The translations under genes and the position numbers were made by a program. Shown one piece after another: positions 56,881-64,000 of a stretch of DNA of 64,000 nucleotides. The stretch is from Syntrophobacteraceae bacterium (GTDB lineage Bacteria; Desulfobacterota; Syntrophobacteria; Syntrophobacterales; Syntrophobacteraceae). The DNA lies in assembly GCA_031292215.1 (NCBI GenBank), contig JARLHO010000068.1, forward strand, positions 1 to 64,000. Reading direction: 5' to 3'. The notes under the pieces are model-generated. The model had not been told where the DNA came from. It ran no database searches and worked only from the letters and a program-made list of their open reading frames with translations. Positions within the stretch are counted from its first letter, which is position 1. Each line of letters begins with the position of its first letter.

Positions 56881-58797
56881 ATGAGGATTAGTTACAAAAT
56901 TGCATTGTTGATTTCGGTAGCTCTGTTTCTGTATCTGGTCTCTTCGGGCGTCTCTTACGTTCTTAGCCTGAAGACGACCAATTCCTTCAATTTTTTCTCC
57001 ACGATCAAAGACTTCGAAACCGGTCTTCTCAATACCATTATTCACGAAAAGGACTACAGCCTCAGTCTGGATGGGAAAAGCGCCGATGAGGTGCTTAGCG
57101 GTAATCAAAAAAGCAGTCGGTATCTAAAAGATATCGAGTCACACGCGGAAGGCGGGCAGGATTTCGGCGCCCTTTCCCAGTCTATTTTGAAATATCGTGA
57201 AACCTTTGAACAACTGGTAAAAAACAATCGGGAAATTTCGTCGCTAAAAGAGCGGCTCGACAAGTCTTCCGACGCTCTTATGGCCGCTTCGGACCGGACA
57301 TCGGGGGAAGTCAACAGCATTATCGGCATGGCCCTCACACAGGGTGAGGACGCCGATCCAACGCTTAACTCCCTCATCGTGGCCGCCAAAACGATCGTCT
57401 CGGGCTCCTCGGAGTTTGTCCTTACGGTGGACCGGGACCTGTTGCTAAATAACAATGAAAAAACATACCTCGAGCGTTTGGGAAAAATTTCACCTGTGTT
57501 GTTAAAGGAGCGCAACAACGTGACGGCCCTTGTCTCGACCATAAAAGATGAGGGGGTGAAGGGCTATCCCGAAGCGCTCAACAAGCTGATCCCGCACATG
57601 GAGAGCACATCTGAAAAAATTCATCAGCTCTGGCTCCAAAACCGGGAGCTTGTGGCTCAATTAAATGGAGTGCGAAAGCAGATAATCAGCAGCGACGCCT
57701 CGATGATCGCCTCTGTCAAGGAGCGTCTGGGGCAAATCGAGCGTAGCGGCCGACTCATGAACTTCGCCTCCGTGGGAATAATCTTTCTGGTGCTGATCGC
57801 CGGCGGCATATTTATCGGACGCTCCATCACCATCGCCATCCGCAGGCTCAGCGTGCGGCTTCGCGAGGGGGCCGACTGGACGGCCATGGCGGCGGTCCAG
57901 ATGATCTCGGCCAGTAATTCCCTGGCCGATGGGGCCTCCGAACAGGCCGCGGCCCTCGAAGAGACCTCCTCCTCTCTTGAGCAGACCGCGTCCATGACCA
58001 GGAGTAACGCCCACAATGCCCATGGGTCAAACTCGCTCATGAAGGAAATCAGCCGGACCGTCGAACGGTCGAATCAGTCGATGCTAAAAGTGAAGGATTC
58101 GATGGCGGAAATCTCCCAGTCGAGCGAACAGACTCAGGCCATTGTAAAGACGATAGACGAAATCTCCTTTCAGACAAATCTTTTGGCCTTAAATGCCGCA
58201 GTGGAAGCCGCGCGGGCGGGGGAGGCGGGCGCGGGGTTCGCCGTGGTTGCCGGTGAGGTGAGAAACCTTGCCATGCGCGCCGCGGAGGCGGCGCGAAATA
58301 CCGCAGACTTAATCGAAGCGACCGTAAAGAGAGTCCATGATGGGACCGCTGTGGCGACGCAGGCTTACAATGAGTTCGCGGGGGTTTCGAAAAACATCTC
58401 CAAAGCCGCCGAAATGGTCGAAGAAATCGCGCACGCCTCCGAAGAGCAGGCCAGAGGATCGGAGCAGATCAATAAAGCTGTTACGGATATGGACAAAGTG
58501 ACCCAAAAGAATGCCGCGGACGCCGAGGAAACCGCCTCGGTGTGCGAGGAGCTGGGCGCCAAGGCAAAACTTATGAAACTGTTGGTCTTAGAACTGGTCT
58601 CCCTGGTCGGAGGGGCCAATGGGGGCAGTGGGGAAGAAAAAAGCTCCGCCCCCCAAAGAGGGGAAAAGAAAACAGAAGTGAAACGGGGTGTTTGGGGCGC
58701 TCTTTGGGGTAAGTCCGAGTCGAGGGATGACGGCCGCTCCGAGAGGGGCATGGAGCATCATCGGGAAGAACAAAACGAGCAGGAAGCATCGTTTTAA
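56881..58797 (+). CDS. Methyl-accepting chemotaxis protein, pair 2
   Basis: 638 residues, with the same architecture as the pair-1 receptor: TM1 (about 5-27), an HBM-like helical sensor ([10 protein letters not shown]), TM2 ([16 protein letters not shown]) and a signalling hairpin. From about 57718 to 58560 the DNA nearly matches 54796-55640, whereas the sensor halves differ throughout. The Lys-rich C-terminal tail also differs. ATG 56881 has no strong Shine-Dalgarno (GGGAGTTGACCG upstream). A co-duplicated partner of the second Cache protein. Confidence 0.93.
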   Translation: MRISYKIALLISVALFLYLVSSGVSYVLSLKTTNSFNFFSTIKDFETGLLNTIIHEKDYSLSLDGKSADEVLSGNQKSSRYLKDIESHAEGGQDFGALSQSILKYRETFEQLVKNNREISSLKERLDKSSDALMAASDRTSGEVNSIIGMALTQGEDADPTLNSLIVAAKTIVSGSSEFVLTVDRDLLLNNNEKTYLERLGKISPVLLKERNNVTALVSTIKDEGVKGYPEALNKLIPHMESTSEKIHQLWLQNRELVAQLNGVRKQIISSDASMIASVKERLGQIERSGRLMNFASVGIIFLVLIAGGIFIGRSITIAIRRLSVRLREGADWTAMAAVQMISASNSLADGASEQAAALEETSSSLEQTASMTRSNAHNAHGSNSLMKEISRTVERSNQSMLKVKDSMAEISQSSEQTQAIVKTIDEISFQTNLLALNAAVEAARAGEAGAGFAVVAGEVRNLAMRAAEAARNTADLIEATVKRVHDGTAVATQAYNEFAGVSKNISKAAEMVEEIAHASEEQARGSEQINKAVTDMDKVTQKNAADAEETASVCEELGAKAKLMKLLVLELVSLVGGANGGSGEEKSSAPQRGEKKTEVKRGVWGALWGKSESRDDGRSERGMEHHREEQNEQEASF

Positions 58798-59151
58798 ACC
58801 AATGGGGGAGGGGCAAGCCCGGGTGTTGGGCTCAATTGCCAAAATGCGAAAATTGCAAAAGGGGGGTAACTATTGAATTAATTGCGAATTGGGGCTCAGT
58901 CGACTTGTCACTTGGAACCGCTCCATCTTGCTCTTAGTTAAACATACAAGGGCTTGGATCTACAGGGTTTGCCGAGGTCCCGGGGCGATGCCCCGGTCTA
59001 TGGTAGTCCGCCCTTTCAGCAAGGGCAGATGCCCATGCGGAGTTAACCGGAACCTGAATTATGATTATTGGCTCTATTCACCCCAAAGTCGACTTTTGCA
59101 AGAGGCTCAAAGGAAAGCTTTTAAAAAATCCCCCTACTCCCCTTTGAAAAC
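58798..59151. other. Intergenic region after the second chemoreceptor
   Basis: About 350 bp before repeat copy F. It contains a GGTCCCGGGGCGATGCCCCGG-like hairpin around 58976-58993 but no gene that I trust. Confidence 0.4.
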
Positions 59152-59486
59152 ATACAATTACCCGCACATGCGCCCACCTATCTCCTTTGGCAAAGTTGCA
59201 AATAAGGGGGGCGAGCGAGCCCAGCCGGTCCATGCGCGTCATTGCAAGCGGCTGGAGAGTAAATCCCCCCAACCCCCAATACTGTTCACTTAATAATAAA
59301 AATACATTCTGATATCTTAATTGGAGGAAGTCTTTTGGGACCATGCCTGCGCACAGAGAATAAAGTTAAACATTAAGTGAACAGTATTGCCCCAACCCCC
59401 CTTTGCAAAAAAGGGGGGCGATCAGGCCAAGCCCCTTTCCCGGGAGTCTCCGCTAAGGGGTAAGTGGGCGCAAGTGTGGGTAATCG
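59152..59486. repeat. Palindromic dispersed repeat, copy F, split by a MITE-like insertion
   Basis: The left half (59152-59276) matches copy A, including the GCGAGCCCAGCCGG segment. The right half (59390-59486) matches the shared centre and right end. Between them lies a 113-bp insertion with its own inverted ends. Without the insertion and its duplication this is a full copy like A. Confidence 0.85.
59277..59389. mobile_element. 113-bp MITE-like element with 18-bp inverted repeats
   Basis: CAATACTGTTCACTTAAT at 59277-59294 is repeated perfectly inverted at 59372-59389. The flanks carry the duplication CCCCAACCCC (59267-59276 and 59390-59399); removing one copy restores the uninterrupted sequence seen in the other repeat copies. 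It encodes nothing and is AT-rich, so it was mobilised by a transposase elsewhere. End sequence and duplication length suggest an IS4-type source (tentative). Confidence 0.85.
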
Positions 59487-59698
59487 CCAGTTTGAAACTG
59501 TACCCACCCTACCCATTACGGACTCTCATCAAAATTAATCGCATGGCGGTGATAAGAATTAAAGACAGTCAACACTGCTTTAAGATAGTATAGAGCGGTT
59601 TTTTCTTTTCCTCCTTGCGGGGTCCTTATAGACTGAAGACACTCTAAAAAGTGGGCGAAGGAAACCAATATGGCGAGTAAATAGCGAAGGGGGAACAG

Positions 59699-61495
59699 GT
59701 GAATGCGCTGACCCTGGTTATTGTGGCCTTGTGTGTTTTTGCCCTGGGATATCGTTTCTACGGCATTTTTATAGCCAACAGGGTGCTGGGAATCGATCCC
59801 GAGAAAAGGACCCCGGCCCATGTCCTCGAAGATGGGATCGATTATTGTCCCACAAACAAGTATGTGCTTTTTGGACATCATTTCGCGGCCATCGCTGCCG
59901 CAGGCCCCCTTCTGGGACCCGTTCTGGCGGCCCAATTCGGCTATCTCCCCGGCGCCTTGTGGATCATTATCGGAGCAGTCGTAGCCGGTGGGGTCCACGA
60001 TATGGTCATCCTTTTCGCTTCGATGCGCCACAATGGGAAAAGCATATCGCTCATCGCCGAATCCGAGATCGGAAAGTCGGCAGGCGTAGTAGCCGGGTTC
60101 GCCGTGATCTTCATTCTCATCCTGACCCTTGCCGGGCTCTCGCTAGCTGAGGTCAACGCCATGATGAACAGCCCCTGGAGCGCCTACACCGTCTTCTGCA
60201 CCCTCCCCATCGCCGTTATCATGGGTATCTGGATGCGTATGGTGAGGCCGGGAGATGTGGCGGGAGCAAGTATGGTCGGCGTCGCGCTCCTGGCGCTGGT
60301 AATCGTAACCGGCCCCTTTATAGCCGCTCATCCCGTTTTTTCCCACTGGTTTACCCTGTCAAAAAATCAATGCGCCCTTTTTATCGCTGTCTATGGTTTT
60401 GCCGCCTCGGCTCTGCCTGTCTGGCTGCTCCTGCTGCCGCGCGATTATCTTTCCACCTATCTAAAACTTGGAACCATAACCGCCCTTGCCCTTGGCATCG
60501 TCGTGGTGCATCCGTACCTGCAAATGGGGGCTTTCACCAAATTTATCCACGGAGGCGGGCCTCTTGTGGCTGCCCCCGGTTCGGTTTTTCCATTCCTGTT
60601 CATAACCATTGCCTGCGGCGCATTATCGGGCTTTCACGCAATAATTGGCGCCGGCACCACCCCGAAGATGATCGATAATGAAAAAGACATCATCTTCGTA
60701 GGCTATGGAGCCATGCTAACCGAGGGGTTTGTCGCAATAATGGCCCTCATTGCCGCCTGCGTGCTGGTCCCTTCCGATTATTTCGCGATCAATGCCTCTG
60801 CGGCAGTCTACAAGACCCTTGGCATGTCTCCGGTGCATCTTCCGCAATTGGCGAAAATGGTCCAGGAACATGTCCAGGGCAGGCCCGGGGGCGCGGTATC
60901 GCTTGCGGTCGGCATGGCCTATATATTTAGCTCGATTCCCTTCATGAAAGCGCTCATGGCATACTGGTATCATTTCGCGATCATGTTTGAGGCCGTCTTT
61001 ATCCTGACCGCCGTTGACGCCGGAACACGGGTGGGAAGATATATGCTCCAGGAAATGATCGGAAAAGTGATTCCAAAATTTTCCGAAGAAAGATGGATAC
61101 CCGGCATCGTCATAACAAGCGCTCTTTTCACCTGCACATGGGGGTACCTGGTCTACACCGGCAACATCACGATAATCTGGCCGCTTTTTGGCATGAGCAA
61201 CCAACTGCTTGCCGCCTGCGCTCTGATCGTTGGAACGACCATGATCATGGCGATGGGGAAAATGAAATACTCATGGATCACCGCCGTTCCGGGCATTTTA
61301 ATGCTGCCCGTTACGATGAGTGCGGGCTACTATCTGATAAAGCTAAATCTAGCGCAGGCTAATTACCTGTTGGTCTTATTCGCTGCCTCGCTTATGGCCC
61401 TTATGGCGATCGTTTTCGTCCTGGCCTTCAGGAAATGGATCTTGCTCTTCCGGCAGGCCAAAACCATGGGTAATCTGGCGCTAACCGCAAGGTAG
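59699..61495 (+). CDS. cstA: Carbon starvation protein CstA family transporter
   Basis: A 598-residue inner-membrane protein with many helices. Family marks include the N-terminal YRFYGIFIANRVLGID, the FGHHFAAIAAAGPLLGPVLAA signature and GAGTTPKMIDNEKDI. CstA/BtsT proteins import pyruvate or peptides. GTG 59699 follows AAGGGGGAACAG closely. A short upstream region after repeat copy F holds a possible TATAGA -10 element near 59590. No regulator gene of this family is adjacent. Confidence 0.94.
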   Translation: MNALTLVIVALCVFALGYRFYGIFIANRVLGIDPEKRTPAHVLEDGIDYCPTNKYVLFGHHFAAIAAAGPLLGPVLAAQFGYLPGALWIIIGAVVAGGVHDMVILFASMRHNGKSISLIAESEIGKSAGVVAGFAVIFILILTLAGLSLAEVNAMMNSPWSAYTVFCTLPIAVIMGIWMRMVRPGDVAGASMVGVALLALVIVTGPFIAAHPVFSHWFTLSKNQCALFIAVYGFAASALPVWLLLLPRDYLSTYLKLGTITALALGIVVVHPYLQMGAFTKFIHGGGPLVAAPGSVFPFLFITIACGALSGFHAIIGAGTTPKMIDNEKDIIFVGYGAMLTEGFVAIMALIAACVLVPSDYFAINASAAVYKTLGMSPVHLPQLAKMVQEHVQGRPGGAVSLAVGMAYIFSSIPFMKALMAYWYHFAIMFEAVFILTAVDAGTRVGRYMLQEMIGKVIPKFSEERWIPGIVITSALFTCTWGYLVYTGNITIIWPLFGMSNQLLAACALIVGTTMIMAMGKMKYSWITAVPGILMLPVTMSAGYYLIKLNLAQANYLLVLFAASLMALMAIVFVLAFRKWILLFRQAKTMGNLALTAR

Positions 61496-61604
61496 CCCGA
61501 TATCGCAACAGGGCTTGAGAGTACTGGATTTTATCTATGCATGCGTGCATTGATGTCGCCTCTGCCATTTGCCGTCTTTACCCGAAAACCCCGAGGAGAG
61601 AAAA

Positions 61605-62414
61605 ATGTTCGGACAGGTCCTTGCCAGGTCCCAGGATTTGATAGCCATTTACGGACTGAACGTGGTTTCGGCCGCACTGATTCTTTTGATAGGCCGCTGG
61701 GTCTCGCGGATCGTCCGTAAGCTCATTCATAACGTAATGGCCAGGACCAAGGTCGACCCGACACTCATCACTTTTGTTGCGAGCCTTTCCTATGTGGCCA
61801 TGATGGCCTTCGTAATACTCGCGGCCCTTGGGAAACTGGGTATTCAGACGACTTCTTTTATTGCTGTTTTGGGGGCGGCGGGACTGGCCGTTGGCTTGGC
61901 CCTTCAAGGCTCGCTTTCCAATTTCGCCGCCGGCGTTTTGATGATCGTTTTTAAACCCTTTAAGGTAGGCGACTTTATCGAAGCCGGTGGGGCCGGCGGG
62001 GAAGTGCAGAAGATCGAGATTTTCACAACGACCCTTAAGAGCCCCGATAACAAAATTATCATCATTCCCAATTCCAAGGTCGGCGGCGGCAACATCGTCA
62101 ATTATACCTCGGAGCCCACTCGCCTGGTGGATGTCCAGGTGGCATTCAATTACAAGGATGACATCGCAAAAATCGAGGAACTTCTCCGGGAGATTCTAGA
62201 TGGCGATAACCGAATACTTAAGACTCCGGCGCCTGCTGTCGGGATCGCCAAATTTAGCGAAACCAGCGTCCAAATTGCGGTGCAACCGTGGGTGAAAACC
62301 GCGGACTATGCCGGCGTAACGGGCTCTATCCTAAGAGGCGTAAAGGAGCTGTTCGATAGTAAAAGGGTGTTGCTCCCACTCGAGGATCAACCCGTTTTTC
62401 TCGCAAAAAAATAA
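61605..62414 (+). CDS. mscS: Small-conductance mechanosensitive channel MscS
   Basis: A 269-residue channel that releases solutes on hypo-osmotic shock. Three N-terminal helices end in the pore helix with the Gly/Ala pattern GAAGLAVGLALQGSLSNFAAGV, then the beta domain (FKVGDFIEAGGAGGEVQKIEIFTTTLKS; IIIPNSKVGGGNIVNYT) and the C-terminal cage. ATG 61605 has GAGGAGAG five bases upstream; the frame start at 61569 is not needed. It follows cstA by about 110 bp. Confidence 0.95.
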   Translation: MFGQVLARSQDLIAIYGLNVVSAALILLIGRWVSRIVRKLIHNVMARTKVDPTLITFVASLSYVAMMAFVILAALGKLGIQTTSFIAVLGAAGLAVGLALQGSLSNFAAGVLMIVFKPFKVGDFIEAGGAGGEVQKIEIFTTTLKSPDNKIIIIPNSKVGGGNIVNYTSEPTRLVDVQVAFNYKDDIAKIEELLREILDGDNRILKTPAPAVGIAKFSETSVQIAVQPWVKTADYAGVTGSILRGVKELFDSKRVLLPLEDQPVFLAKK

Positions 62415-62606
62415 CGTAAACCTCTTTTGCCTCCCTCCGGTGAGTTTTGGACAAGGTCCGGTTACCAATCCCGGCCTACAATCCTTGCGCCGGAGGGCGT
62501 CCCTGTTGCCGTAAGCGGTCTCCGCCGGGCGGTTTCAATCCTGCCCCGCCCGCACTACACATGTCGGACTGCATGCAAAACGGCGCCCATTGGTAAAATG
62601 GGTCGG

Positions 62607-64000
62607 CTAATCGTTTACCAAAAACCGGTGCGCTTCATCGGGGCTCTCATAGATGTGAGGGGCGACACCTCTATCCTCCAAGGCCTTCCCCAATTTCAAG
62701 CGCAAAAACGCGGTGGTGGTAAAGCGGCTAACTTTCGTGAAATAGCGTTCCATCAGATATTTCTGCATTTCCGAATAGGCGCCGATAAGATCGGGGTCGA
62801 TATGGAACCGATCGTAGTTGCCCACCGCATAGACTTTCCGGCCAAGCGGCTTTAGAAGATTTTCGATTGTGGACCTTACGGCCTCGATATCGTCACTGTT
62901 TTTGACCGTATATCCTGCAAGGTTTGCAAACATTATGTTGTTTTCCGCATCGTAGATGATGCGGTTTTCGAGGGTAATGGTCAGCAGCTCTTCTTTTAGT
63001 CCCATGGGCTCGGGTTTAAAGATTCGTTCATCCATAAGCCTGGGCGGGCGACCAATGACGGGTTTGAAATCGATAAGATCCAAAATATCCCTTTGGAGAT
63101 CTATGCCCGGGGCGATTTCGGTTAGCTCCAGCCCTTTCTTTCCCAGCCGAAAGACACACCGCTCGGTGATGTAGAGAATTTTTTGGTCCGATTTTGCAGC
63201 ATACGGCCCGCTGAAAGTCGTTTGCTCCACCTCGTCGATAAACTTGGCTACCTTCCCTTCTTTTTCGATGCCAAGCCGGGAGTTCTCGATGCGACATTTT
63301 AGCCCGCCGGCTGTAAACGTCCCCATAAAGACGGCTTTTTTGGAATTTTGACTGATGTTGATAAAGCCCCCCGCACCGGCTAGTTTTGACCCGAACCTGC
63401 TCACGTTCACGTTTCCGAATCTATCCGCCTGGGCCATTCCCAAAAAAGCCACATCGATGCCCCCTCCGTTGTAGAAATCGAACTGATAGGGCTGATCGAT
63501 GATGGCGGCGGCATTAACGCCTGCTCCGAAATTGAGCCCGCCGGCAGGAAACCCCCCTATCACTCCGGGTTCTGCGGTAAGCGTCATGAAATCGAGAAGG
63601 TTTTCCTCATAAGCAATATTTGCCACCCCTTCGGGCATGCCGATTCCAAGGTTTACCACGCAGTTGGGCTTTAATTCAAAAGCTGCGCGCCGAGCGATAA
63701 TTTTTCGAACATCCATCGCCATCCGGGGAAGAGATGTCAGGGGGATCCTCGTTTCTCCGCTAAAAGCCGGGTTGTATTGCTCGACAATGGTTTGCCAGTG
63801 GTTTTGCGCCCGCGCGACAACGACGCAATCCACAAGTATGCCCGGAATTTTGACCTGTCGGCAATTAAGGCTTCCGGCTTGAGCCACTCTTTCCACCTGT
63901 GCGATCACAAAACCTCCGGAAGTCCTTGCCGCCGTGGCAATCGAGAGGGACTCCAGGGTCAACGCTTCCTTTTCCATCGTGATATTGCCGTCCGTATCGG
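62607..64000 (-). CDS. Acyl-CoA:carboxylate CoA-transferase, partial (propionate/acetate type)
   Basis: The minus-strand frame continues past the window edge ([19 protein letters not shown] is internal in this family), so the 5' part is missing and 464 residues are visible. It belongs to the Pct/YdiF class I CoA-transferases that form a glutamyl-CoA intermediate; the Glu is in [14 protein letters not shown]. After [16 protein letters not shown] the usual family ends, yet here about 130 further residues follow (from [22 protein letters not shown] on), a C-terminal extension. It could activate propionate, acetate or related acids. Confidence 0.85.
   Translation of the reverse strand, partial: DTDGNITMEKEALTLESLSIATAARTSGGFVIAQVERVAQAGSLNCRQVKIPGILVDCVVVARAQNHWQTIVEQYNPAFSGETRIPLTSLPRMAMDVRKIIARRAAFELKPNCVVNLGIGMPEGVANIAYEENLLDFMTLTAEPGVIGGFPAGGLNFGAGVNAAAIIDQPYQFDFYNGGGIDVAFLGMAQADRFGNVNVSRFGSKLAGAGGFINISQNSKKAVFMGTFTAGGLKCRIENSRLGIEKEGKVAKFIDEVEQTTFSGPYAAKSDQKILYITERCVFRLGKKGLELTEIAPGIDLQRDILDLIDFKPVIGRPPRLMDERIFKPEPMGLKEELLTITLENRIIYDAENNIMFANLAGYTVKNSDDIEAVRSTIENLLKPLGRKVYAVGNYDRFHIDPDLIGAYSEMQKYLMERYFTKVSRFTTTAFLRLKLGKALEDRGVAPHIYESPDEAHRFLVND

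Overview
The window reads as chromosomal DNA of a Gram-negative, anaerobic, motile bacterium. It most resembles Desulfobacterota (the former Deltaproteobacteria), perhaps a Syntrophobacterales-like lineage. This is inferred from gene families and layout, not from a marker-gene tree. Supporting points are a split ATP synthase locus (small subunits, a and c, with no F1 genes) whose subunit c carries a signal peptide, a Rex redox repressor, a B12-type radical-SAM/DUF2344 protein next to RNase G, DUF1847, several chemoreceptors, and a CoA-transferase of the propionate/acetate type. The outer membrane is shown by an autotransporter and by apolipoprotein N-acyltransferase. Most genes are GC-rich; the main exception is the AT-rich 5' third of the chemoreceptor gene at 37100.

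Layout. 1-900: a short inverted-repeat remnant, tRNA-Lys and tRNA-Arg with their terminator, and a long palindromic repeat. 900-14500: housekeeping genes, namely a TtcA-like tRNA thiolase overlapping polA, a small membrane protein, the chain radical SAM-rng-hemL-atpZ-atpI-atpB-atpE, then rex and a sugar-nucleotide epimerase. 14500-20100: a CBS-ACT protein, a MoxR/VWA pair, NAD kinase and a response-regulator diguanylate cyclase. 20100-23000: polyamine genes (speD behind a long leader, aguB-aguA opposite). 23300-27000: corC-like gene, lnt and prfB with its programmed frameshift. 27200-31400: two ammonium transporters and two PII proteins. 31600-36400: a phosphoesterase, a DUF72 protein and a large PAS/GAF histidine kinase with a degenerate receiver. 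37100-42000: a chemoreceptor, a membrane protein, DUF1847, an orphan MT-A70 methylase and tRNA-Leu. 42284-45526: a large autotransporter. 46400-53000: a small Cys-rich secreted protein, a broken mutM fragment, an M1 aminopeptidase, dinB, hpt and a kinase-like/nuclease-like fusion. 53300-58800: a tandem duplication of a secreted Cache protein plus chemoreceptor. 59700-64000: CstA, MscS and a CoA-transferase that runs off the window.

How the parts relate. Nitrogen sensing and uptake (two Amt, two PII), polyamine synthesis from agmatine (AguA, AguB, SpeD), redox and energy control (Rex, ATP synthase) and signalling (three chemoreceptors, a diguanylate cyclase, a hybrid kinase) dominate. The accessory signals most worth following are a family of long palindromic intergenic repeats at six loci, one copy split by a 113-bp MITE-like insertion with an apparent 10-bp target duplication; the co-duplicated Cache-protein/chemoreceptor pairs; a structured leader of about 360 nt before speD; and a cytidylate-kinase-like protein fused to a PD-(D/E)XK-like domain that overlaps hpt. 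I saw no CRISPR array, prophage or complete insertion sequence.
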